From contig NZ_JAEUOI010000048.1 in the NCBI RefSeq assembly GCF_016790145.1, positions 1 through 37,102 of the forward strand: DNA of 37,102 nucleotides, given 5' to 3'. The position numbers and the translations under genes were made by a program. Source of the stretch: Propionivibrio sp. (GTDB taxonomy: Bacteria > Pseudomonadota > Gammaproteobacteria > Burkholderiales > Rhodocyclaceae). This document shows positions 1-8,717 of this stretch, piece by piece; the stretch's first letter is position 1; each line of letters opens with the position of its first letter. Under the pieces are notes generated by a model. The model did not search any database. It saw nothing but the letters and a program-made list of their open reading frames with translations, and was not told where the DNA came from.

Positions 1-1
1 G

Positions 2-2293
2 CTACCCATCTTCCTCGAAGAAGCGCTCGACCTGAACCAGGGTATCGCCACCCAATTGCGCGCCTGGCGCAGTGAACCGGGCAATGCCGAAGCCGTGCGC
101 ATGCTGACGCGTCTGTTGCACACCCTCAAGGGAAGCGCGCGGATGGCTGGCGCAATGAATCTGGGTGAAATTACGCACGCCATCGAGACGCACGTTGAAC
201 AAGCCAATAAAGCCGGCAATGCGCCACCCGAAGTCATTGACGAAATCGTCAATGCCTATGATTCTGTTTTGCACATCATTGAACGTCTGCAACTTGGCGA
301 GTTGCTTGAACAGCCCTCTGGCGCACCGGTCGAGAAGCTTGTTGCCGAGACCACTGTAGAAGCTGGGCCAGGTAGCACTCCGGAACCCCTTGTAGTCACC
401 GAGAAACGCCGTGATAATCGATTGCGCCTTGCCGATACCAAAGTTGAAGGCGATGCGGCTTCTCAACGTGCCACCTTGCGCGTTCGGGCCGATCTCATTG
501 ACCGACTGGTCAATGAAGCCGGTGAATTGTCAATTGCTCGTGCGCGCATTGAAGGCGAAATGCGCAGCCTTAAGGAATCGCTGCTTGACCTGACAGAAAA
601 CGTTATCCGTCTGCGTCGACAGTTGCGAGAAATCGAAATTCAGGCCGAGTCGCAAATGCAATCGCGTACCGCGCAGACCGATGAACGACATGCTGGATTC
701 GATCCACTGGAATTGGATCGTTTTACCCGCTTCCAGGAACTCACCCGGATGATGGCCGAGTCGGTTAATGACGTAGCCACTGTCCAGCAGAACCTGCTCA
801 AGAACCTTGACGATGCCAACGCCGCAATCATTGCCCAGGCTCGCCTGAACCGGGAAGTTCAACAGGAACTGTTGGCCGTACGTATGGTTACCTTCGGCAG
901 CCTGGCTGATCGACTTTACCGCGTTGTCCGGCAAACCTCCAAAGAACTTAACAAGCGTGTCAACCTTGAAATCAGTGGCAGCCAGGTCGAGCTTGATCGT
1001 AGCGTGCTGGACAAGATGGGCGCCCCTCTTGAGCACATGCTGCGTAACGCTGTTGCTCACGGACTGGAAGAACGCGAAGTCCGGGTGGCGCGAGGCAAGC
1101 CGGACATTGGCGAGATATCACTGGCACTCAAGCAGGAAGGCAACGAAATCATCCTCAGCTTCTCGGATGATGGTGCCGGACTCGACCTTGAGCGTATTCG
1201 CATACGCGCCATCGAATCCGGGTTACTGGGTGCTGATGAAGTAGTGGACACGGCACACCTCGCGGATCTGATATTTACCCCCGGGTTCTCAACGGCAAGC
1301 AAAGTATCGCAGCTCGCTGGTCGTGGCGTCGGCATGGATGTTGTCAAGACCGAGGTAAGCAGCCTGGGTGGCCGCATCGAAATTATTTCCACCCCCGGTC
1401 AGGGCACTGAGTTCCGCATTTACATTCCTCTGACACTGGCGGTGACCAAAGCCCTACTCGTACGTGTCGGCAGCAAACGCTATGCCATCCCGTCTGTGAT
1501 GATCGAGCAGGTACTCGATCTAAAGGAAGCCACACTGACCCGCATTCGCGATGCGGGCAAAGCTGAATGGATGGGACAGCACTATCCATTCAGTTTCCTG
1601 CCGCATCTGCTCGGCGACACCTCAGCACTACCTGAACAACATCGTCAATACTGGATCCTGCTACTGCGCAGCGGTACGCGGCGGATTGCAGTTCAGGTCG
1701 ATGAACTGCAGGGCAACCAGGAAATCGTCGTCAAGAATATCGGCCCCCAACTCGCCCGTGTTATCGGCGTTGATGGTGCTACCGTGCTCGGCAACGGCCA
1801 GGTCGTACTGATCCTCAACCCGGTGGCACTGAGCACACGCACAGTGACAGGCGAATTGAACGCCCCGGTTCCGGCAACGCCTGCACTCCCTGACGGCGAA
1901 ACGGCGACCGCCACGCTGCCGACAGTGATGGTGGTCGACGATTCCTTGACCGTGCGCAAGATAACCGGTCGCCTGCTGGCGCGTGAAGGCTATCAGGTCA
2001 TACTCGCCAAGGACGGTGTCGATGCCCTGGAGCATTTGCTCGATGTGATTCCCGATGTCATGCTGGTCGATATCGAAATGCCGCGCATGGACGGTTTTGA
2101 TCTGACCCGGAACATACGCGCCGACGAGCGCCTGAAGGCCATTCCGATCATCATGATCACCTCGCGCACCGCCAGCAAGCACCGCGCCTACGCCTTTGAA
2201 ATCGGTGCCAATCAGTACCTTGGCAAACCGTATCAAGAAGAGGAATTACTGCAGCTTGTGGCGGAATACGTCAAACAGCAACGGCACGCTTGA
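2..2293 (+). CDS. pilL: PilL/ChpA-type hybrid chemotaxis histidine kinase (5' truncated)
   Basis: The reading frame is open from base 2, so the gene begins left of the window; only its last 763 codons are present. Domains in order: an Hpt domain with the phosphorylatable His in HTLKGSARMAG (His codon 119-121), a coiled dimerisation region around LRVRADLIDRLVNEAGELS, a CheA-type ATPase (N box LRNAVAHGLEERE, G1 DDGAGLDLERIR, G2 GRGVGMDVVKTEV), a CheW-like domain, and a C-terminal receiver with phospho-acceptor Asp in LVDIEMPRMDG. Hpt-CheA core-CheW-REC is the architecture of PilL/ChpA, which control type IV pilus twitching; more Hpt domains probably lie upstream. In this family the kinase takes input from a PilJ-type receptor and phosphorylates PilG/PilH. 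The 3' end overlaps the convergent photolyase gene by 23 bases. The CheA-hybrid class is certain; the pilus assignment is inferred from architecture. Confidence 0.88.
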   Translation, partial: LPIFLEEALDLNQGIATQLRAWRSEPGNAEAVRMLTRLLHTLKGSARMAGAMNLGEITHAIETHVEQANKAGNAPPEVIDEIVNAYDSVLHIIERLQLGELLEQPSGAPVEKLVAETTVEAGPGSTPEPLVVTEKRRDNRLRLADTKVEGDAASQRATLRVRADLIDRLVNEAGELSIARARIEGEMRSLKESLLDLTENVIRLRRQLREIEIQAESQMQSRTAQTDERHAGFDPLELDRFTRFQELTRMMAESVNDVATVQQNLLKNLDDANAAIIAQARLNREVQQELLAVRMVTFGSLADRLYRVVRQTSKELNKRVNLEISGSQVELDRSVLDKMGAPLEHMLRNAVAHGLEEREVRVARGKPDIGEISLALKQEGNEIILSFSDDGAGLDLERIRIRAIESGLLGADEVVDTAHLADLIFTPGFSTASKVSQLAGRGVGMDVVKTEVSSLGGRIEIISTPGQGTEFRIYIPLTLAVTKALLVRVGSKRYAIPSVMIEQVLDLKEATLTRIRDAGKAEWMGQHYPFSFLPHLLGDTSALPEQHRQYWILLLRSGTRRIAVQVDELQGNQEIVVKNIGPQLARVIGVDGATVLGNGQVVLILNPVALSTRTVTGELNAPVPATPALPDGETATATLPTVMVVDDSLTVRKITGRLLAREGYQVILAKDGVDALEHLLDVIPDVMLVDIEMPRMDGFDLTRNIRADERLKAIPIIMITSRTASKHRAYAFEIGANQYLGKPYQEEELLQLVAEYVKQQRHA

Positions 2294-3719
2294 CCACGGC
2301 GTAGCGCTCCAGTGTCCTCAGTCGCGCCTGGCCGTGGTCGACCAGCGGCAGCGGCGTATCGCGCCCGACAATCACCCCGCAGGCCGACTGTTCGGCGCCG
2401 CTCATGCGCCACGGTGCGTGAATGAACTTGTCTGGCACGGCAGCCAGCTCCGGCAGGTAACGGCGGATGAAACGTCCCTCCGGGTCAAAACGTTCGGATT
2501 GCGTCAGCGGATTGAAAATGCGGAAATACGGCTGCGCATCACAGCCGCTTGACGCCGCCCATTGCCAGCCGCCATTGTTGGCCGACAGATCGAAATCATT
2601 CAGTTGTCTGGCAAACCAGGCTTCACCCCAACGCCAGTCAATTCCCAGATCCTTGGTCAGAAACGAGGCAGCAACCATACGCAAACGGTTGTGCATGTAG
2701 CCGGTGCCGTTCAACTGACGCATCGCCGCATCGACCAGCGGATAGCCGGTTCTCGCCTCACACCAGGCGGCAAAAAGGCGCTCGGCATTTTCACCTTGCT
2801 CCCAGGCAATCCGATCGTATTCCGGCTTGAACGAGCGTTCAGCGACATGCGGGAAGCGATCGAGAATCATGAAATAAAAATCGCGCCAGATCAGTTCCGA
2901 AAGCCAGGTTGAAGCACCTTCATTACCGGCCAGGGCACCTTCGGCGCAAGCGATGGAAACCAGGTTACGAATCGAAACAGTCCCGAAACGCAGATTTACC
3001 GACAAATAGGACACGCCCTTGATCGCCGGATAATCGCGTTGTTCCCGATAACGCCGAATGCGCTGGCGGAAGTCGTCAACCAGTAACCGTGCGCCAGAGA
3101 GTCCCGGAACGATGCCTAGCTGTCGCAAATTGCCTGGCCTGAAGCCGATGTCCTGAAGCGAGGGTACGCCATTTGCACTTGAGGTCACGAGCAGCCGGCC
3201 ACTTTCGCCCGCGTGGGCAGCCAGATCGTCATCGGTCAGGCGCTTCAGCCAAGAATTCTTGTAGGGTGTAAAGACGGTATACGGTCGTCCGGCCTGGGTC
3301 AGCACCTCGGGACCATCGAAAACCACCTGGTCCTTGAATAGCTCAAAGCCGATTCCGAGATCGGCCAATGCCGCCGCAACCTTCGCATCGCGTGCCTTGG
3401 CCTGCGGCTCGTAGTCGCGGTTGGCGAACACTGCCTCTACGCCAAGCTCACTGGCCAGTCGGGGAATCTCGCTGGACGCCCACGCATGGCGAACAATCAG
3501 GCCGCCACCGCGCTGGCGCAAGGCCAGATCGAGTTCGACCAGCGACTCACGAATGAACTCGACGCGGCGATCCGTCCGTGAAGGCAGTACCTCCAGGATC
3601 TCGCTATCGAAGACGAATGCGCAATGAACGCGCCGCGCTCGCCGTAGCCCCTCGCAGAGGGCAGCATGATCGGTGTCGCGCAGATCGCGACGAAACCAGA
3701 CAAGAACCGAATCGAGCAT
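2271..3719 (-). CDS. phrB: Deoxyribodipyrimidine photolyase (class I CPD type)
   Basis: This 482-residue protein uses light and FADH- to split cyclobutane pyrimidine dimers in DNA. The N-terminal alpha/beta antenna domain starts with SVLVWFRRDLRDTDHAAL, the usual photolyase opening. The C-terminal helical FAD domain is intact, with RTGYPLVDAAMRQL, GYMHNRLRMVAASFLTKDL, DWRWGEAWFARQLNDFDL and NNGGWQWAASSGCDAQPYFR, including the Trp-rich region used for flavin photoreduction. Length is typical for the class. The start ATG lies 47 bases from the divergent yqgE start, so both promoters share a very short region. The 3' end overlaps pilL tail to tail. A cryptochrome/DASH member is less likely because the FAD-domain motifs match the standard photolyase pattern. 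Confidence 0.95.
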   Translation of the reverse strand: MLDSVLVWFRRDLRDTDHAALCEGLRRARRVHCAFVFDSEILEVLPSRTDRRVEFIRESLVELDLALRQRGGGLIVRHAWASSEIPRLASELGVEAVFANRDYEPQAKARDAKVAAALADLGIGFELFKDQVVFDGPEVLTQAGRPYTVFTPYKNSWLKRLTDDDLAAHAGESGRLLVTSSANGVPSLQDIGFRPGNLRQLGIVPGLSGARLLVDDFRQRIRRYREQRDYPAIKGVSYLSVNLRFGTVSIRNLVSIACAEGALAGNEGASTWLSELIWRDFYFMILDRFPHVAERSFKPEYDRIAWEQGENAERLFAAWCEARTGYPLVDAAMRQLNGTGYMHNRLRMVAASFLTKDLGIDWRWGEAWFARQLNDFDLSANNGGWQWAASSGCDAQPYFRIFNPLTQSERFDPEGRFIRRYLPELAAVPDKFIHAPWRMSGAEQSACGVIVGRDTPLPLVDHGQARLRTLERYAVVKRAVAV

Positions 3720-3766
3720 GGATTACCTTTGTATCTGCCGCCGTCGGCGATTAGAATAGATGCATC

Positions 3767-4336
3767 ATGAACAGCATCAACCTGACCGACCATTTTCTCA
3801 TCGCCATGCCGGCGATGGACGATCCTTACTTTTCGAAGTCCCTGATCTACATCGCCGAACACAACGATCAGGGTGCCCTCGGCATCATTGTAAACCGCCC
3901 GATCAACATGAATCTGGCAACCCTCTTCGAGAAAATCGACGTGCCCTTCGAGTCGGTAGCGTCAACTAACATGGCCAATCTGCCGGTCTTTTTTGGCGGG
4001 CCGGTACAAACCGATCGCGGCTTTGTTCTGCATCGACCGGTCGGCGAATGGCAATCGACGCTGGCGGTCAATCAGGACGTTGGCCTGACCAGTTCGCGCG
4101 ATGTCCTGCAGGCCGTTGCCCGCCAGGGGCAACCGCACGAAATCGTTGTTACGATCGGCTATTCCGGCTGGGGAGCCGGTCAGCTTGAACACGAACTGGC
4201 ACAGAATGCCTGGCTCACCGTGCCGGCTGACCCGCACATTCTGTTCGACCTTACCTACGAAGAAAGGCTCCCGTCAGCGATGGAGATTCTAGGTATCGAT
4301 TTCACCCATCTCGCCGAGCACGCCGGCCATGCCTGA
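3767..4336 (+). CDS. yqgE: YqgE/AlgH family protein
   Basis: A 189-residue cytosolic protein of the UPF0301 (YqgE/AlgH) family. It opens with [18 protein letters not shown] followed by [20 protein letters not shown], the conserved family core, and later carries [15 protein letters not shown] and [14 protein letters not shown]. The biochemical role is not settled; the algH name comes from alginate regulation in Pseudomonas. It is the first gene of a compact unit with ruvX, pyrR, pyrB and pyrC', the same order known from pseudomonads. Its stop overlaps the ruvX start by 8 bases, suggesting translational coupling. Confidence 0.93.
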   Translation: MNSINLTDHFLIAMPAMDDPYFSKSLIYIAEHNDQGALGIIVNRPINMNLATLFEKIDVPFESVASTNMANLPVFFGGPVQTDRGFVLHRPVGEWQSTLAVNQDVGLTSSRDVLQAVARQGQPHEIVVTIGYSGWGAGQLEHELAQNAWLTVPADPHILFDLTYEERLPSAMEILGIDFTHLAEHAGHA

Positions 4337-4823
4337 ATCTGCCTATGATGCCGCCAGGCCCCAACGCGGCACCGTACTCGCTTTTGACTTCGGCGAAAAA
4401 CGCATTGGCGTCGCTGTCGGCGAGCGGGAGCTCGGGCAGGCGCACCCGCTGACGACGATTCGCAGCGAAGCCAATGCCGAGCGCTTCGCCTCCATCGCCG
4501 CACTGATCGGTGAATGGCAACCCGCGAGTCTGGTCGTCGGTCTGCCGGTCTCCCTCGACGGCACAGCACACGCCATGACCGCGCGCTGCATTCGTTTCGC
4601 CAACCAGTTGCGTGGCCGCTTTGGCCTGGCTGTCGAATACGCCGAAGAACGCCTCAGTTCGGTCGAAGCCGAAGAACGGCTGCGCGACTGCGGTCACCAG
4701 GCAAAAAACGCCAGGGAGCACCTGGATGCGCTGGCCGCCCAGATCATCCTGCAGTGTTACTTTGAACGCATTGCCGAAGACGCCAAGGACCACCAACACC
4801 ATGCCACTCACCAAGCTGCCTGA
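4329..4823 (+). CDS. ruvX: Holliday junction resolvase-like / pre-16S rRNA nuclease YqgF (RuvX)
   Basis: A 164-residue RNase H-fold protein of the YqgF family, which in E. coli is needed for 16S rRNA 5'-end maturation. The first acidic residue is in [15 protein letters not shown], the second conserved acidic region is [16 protein letters not shown], and a third Asp is in [11 protein letters not shown], matching the family's DDE-like pattern. The strand in between, [12 protein letters not shown], is also characteristic. The ATG lies inside the yqgE end, and the last 23 bases overlap pyrR in another frame. The C-terminal tail is His-rich (DHQHHATHQ), an unremarkable extension. Confidence 0.93.
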   Translation: MPESAYDAARPQRGTVLAFDFGEKRIGVAVGERELGQAHPLTTIRSEANAERFASIAALIGEWQPASLVVGLPVSLDGTAHAMTARCIRFANQLRGRFGLAVEYAEERLSSVEAEERLRDCGHQAKNAREHLDALAAQIILQCYFERIAEDAKDHQHHATHQAA

Positions 4824-5307
4824 CGCCGAAACGCAATGTGCCGAATTGGCCGAACTGATCCGCCCGCATTTACAGGCGAACACAGTGCTGGTCGGCATTC
4901 ACAGCGGAGGCGCCTGGATTGCCCGTCGTCTGCGTGAATTGCTCGAACTGCCCAGTGAAGTCGGCCTGATCAACGTATCCTTTCACCGCGACGATTTTGG
5001 CGAGAAGGGTCTGCATCGGCAAATCAAGCCGACCTCGATTCCCTTCGATGTGGAAGGCCGCTCGCTGATTCTCGTCGATGATGTGTTGTTTACCGGCCGT
5101 ACCACGCGCGCCGCAATCAACGAGCTGTTCGATTACGGTCGTCCGGCCAGCATCAAGCTCGCCGTGCTCGCGGATCGCGGCGGACGCGAGTTGCCGATCT
5201 TCGCCGAGTTCTGCACCTGGAAACCCGAACTGGGTAAAGATGAAGAGCTTGTTCTCGAACCTGACGCGGCGGGACGGCTGCAATGGAGGCGTGCCGAGCA
5301 TGCATAA
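4801..5307 (+). CDS. pyrR: PyrR bifunctional pyr operon regulator / uracil phosphoribosyltransferase
   Basis: A 168-residue phosphoribosyltransferase-fold protein. The start is the ATG at 4801 ([12 protein letters not shown]), 23 bases inside ruvX; an upstream extension of the frame has no family similarity and is a shadow of ruvX. The PRPP-binding signature [17 protein letters not shown] is complete and SVGIHSGG-like [14 protein letters not shown] sits near the N-terminus. PyrR proteins bind pyr mRNA in Gram-positive bacteria and have UPRTase activity. In proteobacteria with the order pyrR-pyrB-pyrC' a regulatory role on the pyr genes has been proposed. No pyr attenuator is evident upstream because the gene is embedded in an operon. 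The stop overlaps the pyrB start by 8 bases. Confidence 0.93.
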   Translation: MPLTKLPDAETQCAELAELIRPHLQANTVLVGIHSGGAWIARRLRELLELPSEVGLINVSFHRDDFGEKGLHRQIKPTSIPFDVEGRSLILVDDVLFTGRTTRAAINELFDYGRPASIKLAVLADRGGRELPIFAEFCTWKPELGKDEELVLEPDAAGRLQWRRAEHA

Positions 5308-6289
5308 ACCGGCGTGGCACATCCCACCGCATCGCAATCCACAACTCAACGCCAGAGGCGAACTGAACCACCTGCTATCGATCGATGGCCTGCCCCGTGA
5401 AATACTGACGCACATCCTCGACACCGCGTCGAGCTTCCTCGAAGTCTCCGACCGTGACGTAAAGAAGGTGCCGCTGCTGCGCGGCAAGAGCGTTTTCAAT
5501 CTCTTCTTCGAGAATTCGACACGCACCCGTACCACCTTCGAGATCGCCGCCAAGCGGCTTTCCGCCGATGTCATCAATCTTGATGTCGGCCGATCTTCGA
5601 CCGCCAAGGGCGAAACCCTGCTCGACACCATCGACAATCTGGTGGCCATGCATGCCGACATGTTCGTCGTCCGCCACGCCGCCTCCGGCGCACCCTACCT
5701 GATCGCCGAACACCTGCACCGTATTGGCCGCTCCGATGTGCACGTGGTCAATGCCGGAGACGGGCGCCATGCGCACCCGACGCAGGGGCTGCTTGACACC
5801 TATACGATCCGCCACTACAAGAAGGATTTGACCAATCTGACCGTCGCTGTCGTTGGCGACATTCTTCACTCACGAGTTGCCCGCTCCGACATTCATGCGC
5901 TGACCACCCTCGGTACGGGCGAAGTTCGCGCCGTTGGCCCGCAAACCCTTCTCCCGGTGGCGGTTGAAAAAATGGGCGTGCGTGTTTTCCACGACCTGAG
6001 CGAAGGGCTCAGGGACTGCGATGTGATCATCATGCTGCGCCTGCAGAACGAGCGCATGAATGGCGCGCTGCTGCCTTCCGCGCGCGAATACTTCGACTGT
6101 TACGGACTGACGCCGAAAACACTGGCGCTGGCCAAAGCGGACGCCATCGTGATGCATCCGGGGCCGATGAATCGCGGTGTTGAAATCGATTCCGAGGTTG
6201 CCGACGGGTCGCAAGCGGTCATCCTGCCGCAGGTTACTTTCGGTATCGCGGTGCGCATGGCGGTCATGAGCATTCTGGCGGGGAACTGA
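5300..6289 (+). CDS. pyrB: Aspartate carbamoyltransferase catalytic subunit
   Basis: PyrB condenses carbamoyl phosphate with L-aspartate in the second step of pyrimidine synthesis. The ATG at 5300 gives 329 residues beginning [17 protein letters not shown]; the frame is open further upstream but only as a shadow of pyrR. The carbamoyl-phosphate signature [13 protein letters not shown] lies at about residues 69-81. [12 protein letters not shown] and [12 protein letters not shown] are also present. A short N-terminal extension before the catalytic core is usual for class A ATCases, which associate with a DHOase-like PyrC' partner, and the next gene encodes exactly such a partner. No pyrI regulatory-chain gene is seen. 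Confidence 0.96.
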   Translation: MHKPAWHIPPHRNPQLNARGELNHLLSIDGLPREILTHILDTASSFLEVSDRDVKKVPLLRGKSVFNLFFENSTRTRTTFEIAAKRLSADVINLDVGRSSTAKGETLLDTIDNLVAMHADMFVVRHAASGAPYLIAEHLHRIGRSDVHVVNAGDGRHAHPTQGLLDTYTIRHYKKDLTNLTVAVVGDILHSRVARSDIHALTTLGTGEVRAVGPQTLLPVAVEKMGVRVFHDLSEGLRDCDVIIMLRLQNERMNGALLPSAREYFDCYGLTPKTLALAKADAIVMHPGPMNRGVEIDSEVADGSQAVILPQVTFGIAVRMAVMSILAGN

Positions 6290-6293
6290 GGCG

Positions 6294-7562
6294 ATGCGCG
6301 ACGAATTGAAGGACACAAGAATCCACATCCGGAACGGTCGGCTGATCGACCCGAAAAATGGGCTCGACGAGATGGCCGATGTGTTCATTGCCAACGCCCG
6401 CATCGCGGCCATCGGCGAGCCCCCGGCCGATTTCACTGCCGAGTGGACGCTAGATGCCAGCGGCCTGATTGTCTGCCCCGGCTTCGTCGATCTGTCGACG
6501 CGACTGGCCAGCCTCGAACCGGAGCTGCTCGCCGCTGTGGCCGGCGGGGTCACCGCCGTCGCCTGCCCGCCCGATACCAAGCCGCCGCTCGACGAGCCGG
6601 GACTGGTCGAACGTCTGGTGAGCCACAGCGAAGCACTCGGTCTGGCGCGGGTCTTCCCGATCGGCGCACTGACCCAGCAACTGGCCGGCGAAAAACTCTC
6701 CGAAATGGTCAGTCTCAAGCGTGCCGGCTGCATCGCCTTCTCGCAGGCCAAGCACCCGATATTCGACACGCAGATCCTGCTGCGCGCCATGCAATACGCC
6801 GCCAACTTCGATTTCGCCATCCGCCTTCGGCCGCAGGATCATTACCTGGCCCGTGACGGCGTTGCCCACGACGGCGAGGTGGCCTCACGGCTGGGCCTGG
6901 CCGGAATTCCGGTCTGCGCCGAAACGGTGGCCATCGCCACGGCGCTTCAACTGGCCAATGAAACCGGGGTCCGACTGCATCTGGCGCGGCTGTCGTCGGC
7001 GGCAGGCGTCGCTCTGGTGCGCGAGGCACGGCGTAACGGTCTGAAGGTCACCTGCGATGTGGCCATCCACTACCTCCATCTTTCGGAAATGGATATTGGC
7101 TACTTCGACAGCCAGGCGCGCTTCGATCCGCCGCTGCGCTCGGGGAGCGACCGCGACGCGCTGCGTGCAGCGGCCGCCGAAGGGCTGGCGGCAGTCTGCT
7201 CTGACCATACGCCGGTCGACGAGGACGGCAAGCTACTCCCCTTTGCCGAAGCGCTGCCTGGTGCCACCGCACTTGAACTGTTGCTGCCCCTGACCCTGAA
7301 ATGGGCCGAGGAAGCCGGACTCCCCCTGCTCACCGCACTGGCTAGAATTACCTGCGATCCAGCAGCGATCCTTGGCATCGAGACCGGTTCGCTGGCCGTT
7401 GGCCGTCCTGCCGACCTCTGTGTCTTCGATCCGCTCGAGCCCTGGCAGGTAACAACGGAAACGCTGCGCAGCAAGGGCAAGAACACGCCTTTCATGGGCT
7501 ACGAAATGGCTGGCCGGGTGCATGCTACTCTGGTCGGCGGGCGTGTTGTTTATGAAATTTAA
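6294..7562 (+). CDS. pyrC': Dihydroorotase-like non-catalytic ATCase subunit (PyrC', zinc ligands lost)
   Basis: A 422-residue class I dihydroorotase homologue, starting 4 bases after pyrB. In active enzymes the HxH zinc motif follows a PGxxDxH context; here the equivalent is CPGFVDLSTRL, so residues 68 and 70 are Ser and Arg instead of His. The later SDHAPH motif reads SDHTPV at 303-308, keeping Asp and the first His but losing the second. The usual His-Cys/Ala-Glu-Asp strand is replaced by RPQD at about 180-183. Substrate-contact FDPPLRS is retained. This is the pattern of PyrC', the inactive DHOase-like chain that scaffolds dodecameric ATCase in Pseudomonas. An active dihydroorotase must then be encoded elsewhere. 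Loss of the ligands is seen directly; the scaffold role is inferred from the family. Confidence 0.9.
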   Translation: MRDELKDTRIHIRNGRLIDPKNGLDEMADVFIANARIAAIGEPPADFTAEWTLDASGLIVCPGFVDLSTRLASLEPELLAAVAGGVTAVACPPDTKPPLDEPGLVERLVSHSEALGLARVFPIGALTQQLAGEKLSEMVSLKRAGCIAFSQAKHPIFDTQILLRAMQYAANFDFAIRLRPQDHYLARDGVAHDGEVASRLGLAGIPVCAETVAIATALQLANETGVRLHLARLSSAAGVALVREARRNGLKVTCDVAIHYLHLSEMDIGYFDSQARFDPPLRSGSDRDALRAAAAEGLAAVCSDHTPVDEDGKLLPFAEALPGATALELLLPLTLKWAEEAGLPLLTALARITCDPAAILGIETGSLAVGRPADLCVFDPLEPWQVTTETLRSKGKNTPFMGYEMAGRVHATLVGGRVVYEI

Positions 7563-7970
7563 GCTGTACTTTCTGTTTTTTTCGCGCCATAGGGATTGGA
7601 CCCAGGGCATGCTATTCGTTTAAATAGCTATTGGCCTAATGCGCTTGGCTCGATCCATCGTGAACAAACGTGATAGTTCTTCGTCTTGAGTGATCCATGG
7701 TTGGTTGCCGCAGAATGCCGAAAGCCCGTTCCGTGCAAACCGTGCCTTGAAAATGAAATGCTAAGGCGGCAAATTGGCCAAGTCGACGGTGGGCTACAAT
7801 GGCTGGCCAGTAATTTTCGGTCATCAAGAGACGCTGAAGACAGTAAAAGTTTATAGAATTGAACTTCGGCTACGATCTTAAACCGGCCATCACCAAACAT
7901 CTCAAAATCGCTGTTGTCGCCGCAAACATTCCGATAGAATACGCCGCAAACTAACGTATCAAGAAATCCG
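7563..7970. other. Intergenic stretch without a confident gene
   Basis: 408 bases between pyrC' and the Sel1-repeat gene. A weak hairpin (gctatt / aatagc) lies at about 7611-7628, about 50 bases after the pyr operon, but no convincing U-tract terminator is seen. A minus-strand frame at 7636-7827 (63 codons, starting MMTENYWPAIVAHRRLG) has no recognisable relative; it could be a gene remnant or chance. TTGTCG at 7914 and TAGAAT at 7935 are a possible poor promoter (15-base spacer) for the downstream gene. Confidence 0.4.
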
Positions 7971-8621
7971 ATGGGGAAAATGATATACCGTTTGCGCGTC
8001 ATACTAATGGCACTAAGCCTTTCCTGTTCGATGATGCCAAGCATTGTGCTGGCCGGGCTGGTCGAAGGCAAAGCTGCCTACAAAAAGAAAGACTTCGCCA
8101 CGGCGTTGCGGGAATACAGACTGCTTGCAGCGCAGGGGGATGCCGAAGCTCAGTTCCGTCTCGGCGTGATGTACTTCATCGGCCAAGGTATACTCGATGA
8201 CTACAAGGAAGCCATAAAATGGTATCGCCTCGCGGCTGGTCAGGGGCATGCCAACGCTCAGAACAATCTCGGCGGGATGTACGCCGACGGTCGAGGCGTA
8301 CCCAAAGACTACAAGGAAGCCATAAAGTGGTATCGCCTCGCGGCTGGTCAGGGGGTTGCCGACGCTCAGAACAATCTCGGCGAAATGTACGAAAACGGCC
8401 AAAGCGTAGCCTCAAATCGTGTCGCCGCGTATGCGCTCTATAACCTTTCAGCATCAATCGATCCGTCAGATACTAACCCAGCTACTGCCAATCGTGCCCG
8501 ACTAAGTAAGTTGATGTCGAACATGGGAATCGAGGCCGCACAGAACTTGACGCGAGAAATTGCAAGACCGGGAAATCTGCTGAAAGCGCTGGACAAGTAC
8601 GCCAATAACCAGAATGACTGA
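7971..8621 (+). CDS. Secreted Sel1-like (TPR-type) repeat protein
   Basis: 216 residues. An N-terminal signal peptide is visible (basic MIYRLR, hydrophobic VILMALSLSCSMMPSIV, cleavage near LAGL), so the protein should reach the periplasm. Residues from about 40 to 150 are roughly three 36-residue Sel1 repeats of the AEAQFRLGVMYFIGQG / DYKEAIKWYRLAAGQG type. They form a helical solenoid used for protein-protein contact. The C-terminal third is non-repetitive and helical. Two of the repeats are almost identical at DNA level. The start could be 7971 or the second ATG at 7980; neither has a strong ribosome site. No specific partner can be named. Confidence 0.8.
   Translation: MGKMIYRLRVILMALSLSCSMMPSIVLAGLVEGKAAYKKKDFATALREYRLLAAQGDAEAQFRLGVMYFIGQGILDDYKEAIKWYRLAAGQGHANAQNNLGGMYADGRGVPKDYKEAIKWYRLAAGQGVADAQNNLGEMYENGQSVASNRVAAYALYNLSASIDPSDTNPATANRARLSKLMSNMGIEAAQNLTREIARPGNLLKALDKYANNQND
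8199..8414 (+). repeat. Tandem 108-bp duplication inside the Sel1 gene
   Basis: Units at 8199-8306 and 8307-8414 both begin gactacaaggaagccataaa and differ at only a few positions over the first 80 bases (for example aaaatgg/aaagtgg and gggcatgccaac/gggttgccgac). 108 bp equals one 36-codon Sel1 repeat, so gain or loss keeps frame. Confidence 0.85.
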
Positions 8622-8640
8622 GCATTTCGGATAGAAGAGT

Positions 8641-8670
8641 AAAAGGGGCCAGGGTCGATTTTCCGAAAAG
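8641..8670 (+). repeat. 30-bp dispersed repeat, copy A (IS insertion site)
   Basis: This 30-base stretch matches 11961-11990 at 26 of 30 positions. It contains ggggccagggtcgatttt, which is also partly matched at 10328-10345 (ggggccaggcacgattta) and 10115-10126. The IS element begins immediately after it. Confidence 0.6.
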
Positions 8671-8696
8671 TATAGTGGTCCCCGTTTTCAAGACAG
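8671..8696 (+). repeat. IS left inverted repeat
   Basis: 26-bp terminal repeat that pairs with 10077-10102; the eleven inner bases nearest orfA (tcaagacag end) are the best conserved part. Confidence 0.8.
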
Positions 8697-8717
8697 CGGT
8701 TTAAGCTGTACGCTGTT

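Noticed and set aside
5870-6820. 316-codon minus frame
   Set aside because: Antisense to pyrB and pyrC'; Ser/Arg-rich shadow.
8199-8414. Regular repeats considered as CRISPR
   Set aside because: The units are 108-bp coding Sel1 repeats without spacers. No CRISPR array or cas gene is present in the window.
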